This document shows positions 34,020-44,470 of a DNA stretch of 64,000 bases, one piece after another (position 1 is the stretch's first letter; each line of letters starts with the position of its first letter). This DNA is from Calycina herbarum (lineage: Eukaryota; Ascomycota; Leotiomycetes; Helotiales; Pezizellaceae): positions 62,001 through 126,000 of the forward strand of contig LLEY01000168.1 in assembly GCA_001414485.1 (NCBI GenBank), in the 5' to 3' direction. The position numbers and the translations under genes are program-made. The notes under the pieces are model-generated. The model was not told where the DNA came from. It saw only the letters and a program-made list of their open reading frames with translations, and ran no database searches.

Positions 34020-35168
34020 TCTCTTCGCGCGATTATTTTGACGGAAAATCCAAAAAGTTGTGGAAGAATTTAGCGTATGATATCCTTCTTGCCCATTTGG
34101 GTGTTTAGTTTTTTCTTTGGGTTGAGGGCTTGGATAGCTAGCCAGAAACTTGGTTGGGGTATGAAATGGATGATTTTTTAGAGGGCTTCTTTGTGGATAT
34201 TTTTAAGCTTTAGAGAGTACTACACTTTTTCTTGTATATTGTAGGGTTCACCGGGTTGTTGGTTACCGCTGTTTGGACCAATAATTGAGAGGTGGCATTT
34301 TCGGGATGGAGGGCTGGATGGGAGGGATGTACAAAGCGTGCAGGACACTATTAGAAAAACTTTGTTCCTGTCTGACCAAAAATTAAGCATTCTTCTATGA
34401 ATTTTGGAAATTGATATGAATACGTGTGGACTACCTGTACTTTGCGTCGTTTTGTTTGAACCAAAATCAGAAATTCAACTCAATTGTCGGAAAATGCTCG
34501 AACAATCAAGTCCCTTCCCCTGTAGAAAACTTAGGACAATATAGAAATGAAAGCCATCAAGAAAAAAGTTACAAACTCCTGCCAGCCCTCGTGGAAAGAT
34601 TCTCCGTCATAAATTTACGATGCTATAATTAGACTCAAGAATGAAGTAATACGCTTTCGCACTGTACCGAGGCGAGATTGGTTCCGATTCACATTCCGAC
34701 GTCACGTCTTATCGCAACTTCCCCACATTCGGCTTGTGACCTCTTCAAGCAAAGAAGCACTGCAACACAATACAGCCTCATGGGATTCACACTCCAAGAA
34801 CTCACCTACTTTCACCCGAGACCATTCAAGAAACCCGAGTGATAATAGAAACCAATCACCTTGACTAAGCCAGCGAGAGGAGGTGTCACAAGTCCTTAGG
34901 TAATTCCCCGACGCTCTCAAGAACCCGGAAGGCACCAACGAACCTACCTCCAAACCACATCAGCGCCAGTAACCACCACTACAATTTGAACGTCACAATA
35001 CTGCTGCCTCAACCAAACGCGACGACACTAAGTAACCCCCAAGTCCAAGCTACTACTTAATAACGACGTCGAACCGCCCTTCAGATCCCATTCAAATCCC
35101 CGAAGAACACTCCACAGAACCTACAAGAATCACCTACAAAGCGCAAAACGCGCCACGAATCAGTAACA
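34020..35168. other. Intergenic region
   Basis: 3' flank of the reductase gene and promoter/leader of the Yippee-like gene. No gene seen. Confidence 0.5.
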
Positions 35169-35576
35169 ATGGGTCTCTCCTACAACGTCTACCTAAACAG
35201 CCACAAGATCTACGGCTGCAAAAACTGCAAAGCCCACCTCGCAAACCATGAGGATATCATCTCCCGAGTTCGTCCCCCTCTTCACTTTTCCTACCCCTCC
35301 TTTCCCCTCGAATGTTCTAGCATATACTAACCCAACCTCCAGAACTTCCGCGGCCAACACGGAAAAGCCTACCTCTTCAACAACGTCGTAAACGTCACCT
35401 CAGGCGATGCCAGCGAGCGAAACATGACAACGGGTCGACACATCGTGCGCGACATCGCATGCAGACAATGCAACGAGACTGTGGGCTGGAAGTACGATAA
35501 AGCCTTTGAGGCGAGTGAGAAGTATAAGGAGGGAAAGTTTATTCTGGAGGCGGAGTTGCTTTGTACTGTCACGTAA
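35169..35576 (+). CDS. Yippee-like zinc-binding protein
   Basis: Two exons (35169-35267, 35343-35576) with a 75-base intron (branch ACTAAC, CCTCCAG) give 110 residues, the usual Yippee length. The four zinc ligands are present as two CxxC pairs, Cys17/Cys20 (CKNC) and Cys73/Cys76 (CRQC). The family signature runs through GQHGKAYLFNNVVNV, MTTGRHIVRDIACRQC, and GWKYDKAFEASEKYKEGKFILE. The Yippee fold is a beta-tent related to cereblon and MIS18. YPEL proteins in animals and MoYpd-type proteins in fungi affect growth and stress traits, but no biochemical activity is settled. Confidence 0.95.
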
Positions 35577-37099
35577 TCGATTTCCCGAGCATACAAATGG
35601 GGACAAGACAAGGGGAAGAGGGGCAATTTTACGGGAGGGCTATGGTGTTTGGGTGTTTTATTCCCCTCGGCAGAGGATTTATGATCTGAGGGGATAGGGG
35701 TGTCTTTGTTGCAGGTTGTCTTGCTATTTTGATATTTGGGATTTTGGGGGAGGGATGGGATGGGATACATGGGGGATAGGATAGAGAACCATTTGTGGTG
35801 CGCATGTTGCATTTGGAGTTCTTTTTTTGACAGGTATGCATGGTTGCATGGTTTTATTTTTTGCATTTCGCCTTCTCCCGAGAGATGCTGTTTTAAAGAG
35901 GGTTGAAAGACGTGTGCTACTTTTACTACTTATATTATAAGTCATAGATTCTCCCAGGTCTTTGCTGCGGGTTTTTTTGAAGCTTGGTGGGTTCCGTGAA
36001 TGGCTGGATTGGGTAGGTAGTGCCTACAATTTCTTTGCATGTCATCTTTGTTGTTCATTTTTTCGAGACTTGGTGGCGTTTTCATTGTCAAAGGTTCTCA
36101 TATGCTGCACACAGCTATGTGCGTGAATCTCGGGGGACCAGCAACTTTTGATTCTCTTGGTTTTTCTTCAAATTGCCATTTCAGTTTTCCTAAAACGGTC
36201 AAATAAGGCGCCTTCCTTCTCCGACCTATCTCTATGGCGTGTACTCATTTCAACGTGTTCTCCGAGAGTGGTAGGTAGTTCTAAATGCTAACTGTCCGGA
36301 GAGTTGTTGTATAGAAGGACATCGATCTTATTGTACCGATGCCCAAAGTCGCGTGGGTTCATTGAAATATGTGCACTCCAGGTCTAGGTGGGAGACAGAA
36401 CATTGAATATGTATTCGTCTATTCATGTAATGCTATTCATTACATAAATAGACGACTTCATCAAATATTAGCAAGTTGACTAGTCAGTACCAAGTAGTAT
36501 AGAAACCGAGGACCTTCGAGTCATTGAGCGTCTGAGGATCTCCCGTAAGAGCTTCGGTTATCGCTCTGCGTGGATTTACATACGTTACTCTTGATTGTGC
36601 GACAAGTAGAAGAACTCGGAATTCCATTTTCCAATTCTTCGACGTGCTCTCTGTTTTCGCTGGCCGGGTGTACGCTTTCTCTTCTCCATCTAGGTGGAGA
36701 TAATTGTGGCTCTCTCTTTTTGGACAATCTGGAATGCGTCGTAGCTGAGGTAGGTATACTAAAAACGAAATTTCGAGTTGAGAGTTGAGAGTTGAGTTTG
36801 AGTTTGAATTTTCTCGATTGTTTTTGAGTATATGTATATGAGCTGTTTGTTGTGAGGTTTCAATGAGCGTTGGTATCTGTCCATCTGACTCGATTCAAGT
36901 AAGTCACTTTGGATAATTTTATCCCAATTAGAAACGACCGACTTTTATTAAAAGACCATTACAAATGCTCCTCTTCGTTATAAATACGTACGTCCTTTTA
37001 TTTGCAGAAAACTCCTCCGACTTAAAAATCGCCCGCACGTGATGATACTTCGAACGTGTATCTTTCAAATTGTGTCTCTTTCTATGATAATCGCTTCTC
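35577..37099. other. Intergenic region with a strong inverted repeat
   Basis: 3' flank of the Yippee-like gene, then AT-rich DNA. Contains the hairpin at 36415-36455 and a GAGTTGA-rich simple repeat around 36775-36810. No gene recognised. Confidence 0.5.
36415..36455. repeat. Inverted repeat, 18-bp arms with a 5-base loop
   Basis: The arms 36415-36432 (TCGTCTATTCATGTAATG) and 36438-36455 are reverse complements with a single mismatch, separated by ctatt. Could form a hairpin or cruciform, or be the core of a small palindromic element. Confidence 0.85.
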
Positions 37100-37753
37100 T
37101 CAACGTGGTGGTTCCCTCCTTGACGGCTGTACTGGTGATGCTTGCGATGGTTGAACAGGTGTCTCATTCAATGGCTGTTGAGGCGACTCTAGTATTTCAC
37201 GTGGAGAAACTTGGTGATTTGCTTCATTATCATTATCCCAGTCCAGTGAGTCGTCATCACCAACCTCAGCACATCTCGTCTCATTCGTCTCGCGCAACTT
37301 CTCTCTTCGAAGTTTGAGAACCCATTCTTTTTTGGGATCTCCTACCCGTGAACCTCGAGGTGGGGGTCTGAACTGCGAGGACTTGAGAAGCGTTGTTCCG
37401 TCGAGACGGTCAGAGTAAGAGTTCCAGGCATCGCATAGAGCGTCGAAATCAGCCTTGGTAATCGCGTCGTCGTTCGAGTCATTGTGTGAAGCTTGAGACT
37501 TGTCGTGTTCCTCAATGGCGTCTTTGATGAATTTCACAAACTCGAAATGTTGTGGTAAATCGGGACCATAAATGGCAGGCAGTGAACTCTTGAGTGCGTC
37601 CTTCATCGCCCGTGTCGCCTCCTCTCCTAAGTCTGCCAATTTCTTTGCGCAGAGCTCTAGTAAGGCTTCGTACTTGTCGGATGGCAAAAGAGACTTGTCT
37701 GGCTTGTGTCCAACTCCATCACCCCATTGCTTCTTATTCTTGTCAACCGTCAT
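37100..37753 (-). CDS. Uncharacterised 217-residue protein
   Basis: Single exon from ATG 37753 (MTVDKNKKQWGDG). No domain recognised. The N-terminal 110 residues look helical (LLPSDKYEALLELCAKKLADLGEE, then FEFVKFIKDAIEE), and the C-terminal third is disordered and Pro/Gln-rich with a PVQPSQASPVQPS repeat. It lies 61 bases downstream of the gene at 37814-38426 on the same strand. The LPxxxxxxLLELC helix resembles motifs repeated in the protein at 38833-39603. Gene status is supported by the open frame, the ATG and the non-random composition only. Confidence 0.5.
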   Translation of the reverse strand: MTVDKNKKQWGDGVGHKPDKSLLPSDKYEALLELCAKKLADLGEEATRAMKDALKSSLPAIYGPDLPQHFEFVKFIKDAIEEHDKSQASHNDSNDDAITKADFDALCDAWNSYSDRLDGTTLLKSSQFRPPPRGSRVGDPKKEWVLKLRREKLRETNETRCAEVGDDDSLDWDNDNEANHQVSPREILESPQQPLNETPVQPSQASPVQPSRREPPR

Positions 37754-37813
37754 TTGCTTTCGATGGAACAGAGCGACTTGGATGCAATATTTAACGAATA
37801 ATAGGTCAGTCCT

Positions 37814-38426
37814 TTAGTTTTGTTTCTTGAAAAGCCTGGCAACGAAGGAAGGTTGTGAACGCGCCAGCAAGGCCAGATCCAAATTCCATGATATCGGAAC
37901 CCTCCTTGGGACTATGAAGACGATTTCTCTCCGGTATGAGTATAGAGATTTCGCTGAAGTGTGTGACTTGGCGAATATCGTCTTGTCGTCGTCGTCGATT
38001 CCATCTTGAAGGGCCTCTTCGTCTTCTCTAGTCCAGAACCAGTCAACTCTCACTCCATTCTCCACGTCCTCATCCTCATCCTCACCCTCCGCAAGCCTTA
38101 CCCCCATCCCCTGTGCCAGAGGCTACAGAGCTGGTGGCTTTAGCACCTGCGCTCTTTTACTTCTTCACAGGTGGTCTAGTGACACGCGATGCACCAAGTC
38201 CTTTTGAGATTTTGGCTTGAGAGCAGTTCTTTTGACGCGGTCTCTTTACCCGCGGCCCATCCGACCCCATATCCTCATCCTCATCCTCATCCTCATCCTC
38301 ATTCTCTTCATCGTCATTCTCTACCTCATAATCATCGTCTGCGAAAGCTTCGCTCTCGGACGAGGCGTCGCGAGCTGACTTATTACCTTTCTTCGCAGCT
38401 GGCTTGGCTGCTCGCTTAACCCCCAT
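37814..38426 (-). CDS. Uncharacterised 188-residue acidic protein, two exons
   Basis: Proposed exons 38426-38169 and 38122-37814 are joined in phase 0 by a 46-base intron (GTGAAG...CTCTGTAG with a CTAAA branch). The first exon begins MGVKRAAKPAAKKG, then a Glu/Asp run (EDEDEDEDEDMGSDGP) and a basic patch (VKRPRQKN). The second has a further acidic run and DWFWTREDEEALQDGI. The charge pattern (basic N-terminus, acidic tract, basic patch) is typical of nuclear chromatin-associated proteins, but I recognise no domain. The exon join is plausible, not demonstrated. Confidence 0.4.
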
Positions 38427-38832
38427 TCCGGCGGGGGGTGGCCACACAACACTCTACTCCATCTTCTCCGCTGCATGCTCGCCCATCCAAAACTCCTCCT
38501 TTCCTGACTGCACTGTGTCAAGTGATCGAAGCTGACCTGTGCAATACTGTACTTTCTCTATGTTATTGCGTTTTCGTTTTAGTCGTTTTCAGCGTTCTAT
38601 TGGGTTTCCTACCTCTATGCGTTCCATTCCATCACAGACTCTTCAAACTAGACTGCCTCGATTGTTTCTTTCTCCCCAGATGCTCCAGAGTATGTTTTGG
38701 GATCGAAACCACCTAAATCTGTTGAGTGTAAAGCAGAAACATCACATCGTCCCTGTTTTCCGGCCTGTTGGGGGTCATTTACCGTCGAGGCGCTTCCGAT
38801 GTCCGAAAATGTACTATCAGGGAGAAGAGAGT

Positions 38833-39603
38833 TTACCGTGGGGTCGGCGGGATCCGCAGGGGGCGTGGAGAGGTGGGCGTTTGTCTTGCAAGTTGAAGGG
38901 TTGTTGAGTTGAGCCAATAGCTGTTGCCTCCCTTGAACTGAAATATTTCCGATACACATCGAGAGAACAATTCATCCCTATCTTCACCTGGAAGACTTCC
39001 GATGCAGTGAAGAACCAAATCTTTCTGCTGCTGTTTCGGCAAGCGGTGAAAGACCCGAGGAATGTTCTTCTTCCGCAGGGGGAGTATTTTGCCGTTCCAC
39101 TTGGGTTCTAGCCACTGGATTGTCGATTCATCCCACTCAGTTTCTTCTCCAACGAAACGGAAATAACCATAAGTTTTCCAGTACCGGCCTCTCGCTTGTA
39201 TCAAGTTGTCGATTTTGCTTTGGCACAACCGTACAAAGTCTCGTTGAAGTTGAGGCGGGAGAGACTGCCCAACATGAAGCTTGTCATGTAGATTCTCTAT
39301 TTTCTGCAACTTATTTCTTCGACCCTTCTCGATAACGTTATGCCAGCGCATGTATACAACAATGGTTCTTTGAATTCGAGCGGGCAACCGGTATCGAGGA
39401 ATGGTAGACATCTGGAGCCATTCGAATCCATTTATCTCAAGTGACCGTTCCCTAATCTCCATCATGGCTTGGTTCCAATCTGACGAGCCTCGTTCGTAGC
39501 GTACCTCAAGCTGTGCTTCTTGCAAACTCAGCCGTGCTTGGATCCTAGCACACAACGCAATATCTGTGTCTCGGCGAGGTAGTCCGTTCGCTGTAACCGT
39601 CAT
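38833..39603 (-). CDS. Uncharacterised 256-residue protein with repeated LPxxxQ helical motif
   Basis: Open from ATG 39603 (MTVTANGLPRR). I recognise no family. Three stretches look like degenerate repeats of one helical unit: LPARIQRTIVVYMR, LPPQLQRDFVRLCQ and LPKQQQKDLVLHC, spaced by aromatic-rich segments such as RYWKTYGYFRFVGEE. Near the end the frame may switch. From about 38960 the alternative frame (VQGRQQLLAQLNN..., stopping at 38648) has better coding character than the original tail, so the true C-terminus may extend to 38648 through a frameshift or an unseen intron. Confidence 0.5.
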   Translation of the reverse strand: MTVTANGLPRRDTDIALCARIQARLSLQEAQLEVRYERGSSDWNQAMMEIRERSLEINGFEWLQMSTIPRYRLPARIQRTIVVYMRWHNVIEKGRRNKLQKIENLHDKLHVGQSLPPQLQRDFVRLCQSKIDNLIQARGRYWKTYGYFRFVGEETEWDESTIQWLEPKWNGKILPLRKKNIPRVFHRLPKQQQKDLVLHCIGSLPGEDRDELFSRCVSEIFQFKGGNSYWLNSTTLQLARQTPTSPRPLRIPPTPR

Positions 39604-40953
39604 TTGGTGTTGTGTACGAACCCTGGATTGCCTGTTCAGCTATCAATATCGAGCGCGAGAGTGCCGGATTCCAGGTGGGATTCGATTACAGAGTAAGTGA
39701 TTGGAAAGATTTGTTGTGGTAAGATAGTTTGAAATGCGGTCAAGCTGTTGTTGTTTAACATAATTCTAGAGTGGACGACGTGAAGTTTGTGTGGTTGTTA
39801 CTTGCCAACTACCACGGAACTCATGCTATTTGGCATTTTACGCCACCTCTCCATTTGCCGTCCTCCGCAGAGATGTTATCAATGAAGAAAATCTTTTATT
39901 ATTTCAGACTAGGATAAGTAACCATTTTTGTTAAAACGGGCTCTACGTGCAATCGCTTATTCTCCACCACTTTCCGGTTCAAAGCTGGCAGTGAGTTGTA
40001 TCATCAAGCGTCCGTTGCTTGCAGCTTTATAGCAACTAGTCCAACTAATACCTGTTATTAAAATGCTCCTGCAGGCAAGGAATCAATACTGAGAGGAGTA
40101 TCCACCGCACCCACCTCCGTCTTGTGGACTTGGTTCTAGCGAGTTTCTGGGACTTTTGTTTTTTTTAAGCAAGATTACTGCAATGACGGGCTCAATAAAT
40201 TCAAAATAAGCATTAATATAAGCGAAATATTGGTCTAAAATTTGATGGGTCAAGAGAGAAGTGCTACAGCCGTCGTAGAGAGGCACGAGGAAGTAAAGTG
40301 TAAGGCAGTAATTATTATAGCACATATATTCTATAGTGTGTAACTTAATACGAAAACCGCTTCCATTATCTCCAACGAGTAATCATTTCAAGAAAGTTTT
40401 AGTGCGTTGGCATTTTGTGGTTTGATTCGATCAATGTAACTCCGAAGCAAAAATAAAACAAAGGGATAATAAAATCTCTGTACGGGTGAACATTCAATAC
40501 ATACATACTAAATCGAAGTACTTTTTCAAGTCCAAAACAAAAGAAGAGAGAAAGGGAAAGAGGAAGCTCAAAAGCTCAAGTGAATGTTATTTAGTTCAAC
40601 ACTTCATTCAGCACAAGAAGGGGGAGGGAGACCTAAAGTTCAAAACCAGAGGTCTGTTGACAGTGAGTGGTGTGAATCCCTAATTTAGGATGAAGGTTTA
40701 AGGGTTGGGGAACATGGAAATTGCTCATAACATCAAGCACTAGTGTTGTTGTGGTGATATTTAAGCTACCGCGACTAAGTGCCTGCTAGTTGGTGCTTTT
40801 AAGAAACATTTGTGGACTAGGTGACGTTGAACCTGGGCACCGACCGACTTGCAAATCTGTCAACTCTTATCAAGACAATTTCTCTTCTTCTTCTTCTTCT
40901 CAAGGATCTTTTTTGCCCAGCTACACTTTACCTTGCAAGTCAACACCGCAATA
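39604..40953. other. Intergenic region
   Basis: AT-rich divergent spacer between the orphan gene at 39603 and the LPELR-family gene at 40954. A CTT repeat (about 40885-40899) sits in the latter's presumed leader. No gene seen. Confidence 0.5.
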
Positions 40954-41606
40954 ATGCCACCTCCTACATCTACACTTGACATTCTCGTCTGTGTCCCAGA
41001 ACTTCGACAGGAGATATGGCCAGAATGTCTCGCCCCCCCAGCCGACGGCTCGCTCCCCGCAATCATCATAGCTTTCAAAAGGCATCCCTATCACGAAGAA
41101 CTGGTAGACATGTATCACCGCATCAGCGGTACTATCATCGAGGGCAACGAAGCGAAGTGGATCATTGCCAGACCGCCGAACCAGACGCGGAAGATCAGAC
41201 ACCTCTTGCTGGTTCCGTGTGGCATCCTTTCCCCCCCCTTCCAAAGCCCGAATGGCTAACGGGATTTCGTAGGTTGTTTGACAAGCTGCAGATGAGAGGC
41301 AGTCCCATGCTCGTGGCGAACAGCTTGGGAACCATCACGGTCGATCTACTCGCTCACACGAAACCCGACGTTCATTTTCAACACGCCAATGTGACCTCTC
41401 TCACAAAACTCCTCTGTCGCGCCAGCCTTCACCTCACGAAAGTCACCGCCCGAGGAGTCGAAGCGTATATGGAGGATTTCAAGCGGCAGTTTAACGCTGG
41501 ATTAAATGTTGCCGGTGTATCTACTTTGGTGCTTTCTCAGGGAACAAATCAGCTTGCATATGAAATCATGACCTGGGAGGCGGCCAGTGGTTTGGTTTGG
41601 AGTTAG
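40954..41606 (+). CDS. Small LPELR/F-box-like family protein (intact relative of the 7161 pseudogene)
   Basis: Two exons, 40954-41216 and 41273-41606, joined by a 56-base intron (GTGTGG...TTCGTAG), give 198 residues. The N-terminus STLDILVCVPELRQEIWPECLA resembles the opening of F-box-like proteins of filamentous fungi (the LPxELRxxI pattern) and is followed by IIIAFKRHPYHEEL and NEAKWIIA. The C-terminal half contains SLGTITVDLL, SLHLTKVTARGV and AYEIMTWEAASGLVWS. The whole length aligns by eye with the decayed sequence at 7161-7820, showing that these are members of one family. No biochemical role is known to me. If the start is a true F-box it could be a ubiquitin-ligase adaptor, but the motif is too short to be sure. 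Confidence 0.65.
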
Positions 41607-44420
41607 ATCGTGGTCGTCTCTGTATTATGCTTGAGGTGGTGCCATCCAGATGGAATTTCTCTTTTTAGCAACAATAAAATTACCTAAAGAATGGACGGAG
41701 ATAACCAAAATAAGTACCTCTCAAAGTAAATACTTCAAAGTAAATACTCTCCAACTTTCACTCCATTTCCTCTCACACAACATTCCCCAAGAACTCTTCT
41801 GAAGCCTAATGTCACCGTAACTTCCTTCAGAAAAATCCTGGTTCTTCTACTCACTTAGTAAATCTGCCTGCAGGGAGGGGGGGGGGAAATGTAAATCCTC
41901 AACCTCGAACTTCCCAATCCCGGAAAAAAAAAGCAACCAATATAAGCTGACCACGAAAACCCCCCAATAAGGAAACCGAGAAATCATCGAGCTGAAATAT
42001 ACCAATGAACTTCCTCAAATGATGTCCTGTGGAAGCCATTACTTAAGAATCCTCACTAGAACCAGAGTTACGCCGCCCACGCACCCGAATAGGCTTGAAC
42101 AGAGAGTCAAGAGAAAGGCTGGAATAAGCTTGAAGGCATCAGCAGAACTAGCATTGGCTACTGGATACCCTTACAGCCGCCGCAGGCCAAACCCCTCATG
42201 AGAAAGGAAACCGAGACACTGGACATAGAGTGATGAGTGAGAGTAAGACCCAAGAGATAGCGGCCACCCCACGCCCACCCACGATGACGAGAGAACAGTC
42301 CAGGATCCCCGTTCCTCCCCACTGAAAGGCATTCAAGGTGTTCACACTGATACCGCGTGTAATTTCTACCACATATGTTTAGGTGAACATAGGAAAACAC
42401 GGTTCCCAATTTCCATGAATTTCTTCCTCGACAGCGGAAGAGGTAGAATCCTAAAACTCACAACAAACAGGACAGGTCAACGAACTCGCCTCTGACTAAC
42501 CAACCCAAATAAGCATCTTCGCGAGCGAGCGATTCGCTTTCAGTACCCATATAACGTTTAACTCTGGAGAATCCTCCCGAAACTCTTTTCCGGTGGCTGT
42601 GCTGCGTACGTACCTCCCACGAACCAACAAGCGACTCGCCATCGAATAATCTTTTCTTTTTAAAGCAAAAACCTCTCGTGGATCATTTCTTTTTCCAAGA
42701 ACCCGAGGAATCCCAGGGCCAGATGGGAGTTTTGAAATGCCCGATGGGAATTAGATCTTACACGCCATGTGCTCCAATTCCCGAAGCGTGACCGGTTCGT
42801 ACTGCGTACCTCATCCCCAAACCAGCCGCAGAAATGGTGCCTGCGGTACCAGAAATCAATGCGATACTCATATGCGGAAACTTCGTAGAAGCTCGATTCG
42901 AAATATTAAGCTTACTGTATGTGAGCAAAGATACCGAGCGACATCCAATCATTGCATGGCCAATGAATGTAAAGTAATGACATTATAAATGAAGGTACAT
43001 TTATTCAGCATCTTGTGCTCCCGATACAGAATGAGGAGGCGCTCAAGACGGAACAATTACCATAAGCAAAAAAACTGGAATGGAAATGAAGAAGCTCGTA
43101 TTTGATTGGTTGCCCCACTAGAGGTGTATCAATCGAAATCGAACCGGGTAAAACGCGCATATAAAAATAGGAAAGAGTGGTGGCCCAAGAAGGGGTTCAA
43201 TTCCTGCTGCCTAAACGCGATAGACTTTCCAGAAGAATTTTCCCAATCTCCGAATCTGCTGGCCGATGAAGGATAGAGTAGTATTTGAAACGGTATGGGA
43301 ATCGGAACGGCTGCACGTGATGCTTTGAGGCTGCTGATTTTATCTTTGGTGGCTTGCTTGGATCCCATCTTGGGGAGAGACCTGGCCAGTGAGATATTCC
43401 CCGCAAGCTTTTTGTGTTGTCATCCTCTGGAAATTTTCTTACTGCGTTTGGCGACGTATCTGGAAGCTTTTCCTTCCTTGTCTCGGAAGGCACTTGTCAA
43501 GTCACTCAACCAGTTGGCACCGTAGAATTTCTTCTTCAGAAGTCTTGGACAGGAGTGAGCCTCCAAGGTGCCACCCGTGGATGCATTGCATCGTCACGGC
43601 AGATGCAACACAGAATCCTTCAGCATGCGCGGCGGAGGGAGGGAGAAAGAGCGTGGGAGACGTTTGGTTATCAAGCGAATTGATGAGTCGTAAATTGATT
43701 CGCTAGAACAGAAGAGCCCAAATGCGAGCCCCACGAATTTTAGAGCACTCCCCATTGATGGCCAGCATTGCCAGCATTGACAACTCGAGCAGGATCTCTT
43801 TTTGCCAGCGCGAGAGAGCAATAGGAAGCTTCACTGTACGGTCATTACCAAGGGTCTGCGGGAGCTCCCAGCCCACCAGCCAAGTTAGGTCAGACGATAC
43901 GAACTCTGGTTTGCTATTAGTCGCACACCCTCGAGGTTGTGTGAAGGGTGGTGGTGGAAGAGGGGGAGGTATTTTGAAGCACCTGGCAGCTTCGTCTTCT
44001 TTAAGAGGCTGCACAAAGAATTGGCAAGCTTCGAATGCGGCGGCCGTAACACATTGCAGGAAAGGCCCTCGTTATTTTCCAGGTTCCCGTCGAATGGTAG
44101 ACGATAACGAGGGCGGAACCATGCGGCTCATATTGGCGTCGTTGAGTTAGTGGTGGTGTCATGGTGAGCCGCGTGTGACGAGACTTGGACAAATGGGGGT
44201 GAGGCAACGAAGGGCAAACACAAACGATGCGGTACTTGGACGCATTGGCACTTTTGCGGAATTTGCCTGAGTATATGGAGTGTGTGGAGTGTAGTGGTCA
44301 CTTGTGCCCTTGTTGGGGGAGGGGAGAGGGGGAGAGAGGGGAGAAAGTGGTTCGCAAGCGGGGGCCAAAAGGTGGAAAAGAAGGCGAAGAGGGAGGGGAT
44401 GGTGAGGCTGTCGACAATCG

Positions 44421-44470
44421 TGGGTGCTCGTGGGTGCTCGTGGGTGCTCGTGGGTGCTCGTGGGTGCTCG
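44421..44470 (+). repeat. Five perfect copies of the 10-mer tgggtgctcg
   Basis: Exact tandem array of five units. A further single unit occurs about 50 bases downstream (around 44521). Confidence 0.95.

Noticed and set aside
38270..38305. CCTCAT repeat as a regulatory or structural element
   Set aside because: It is the coding sequence of an Asp/Glu run in the acidic protein at 37814-38426.
43129..43493. Overlapping minus-strand ORFs at 43.1-43.5 kb (for example MGSKQATKDKISSL)
   Set aside because: Two frames equally open, no splice partners, no recognisable motif; not reported as genes.
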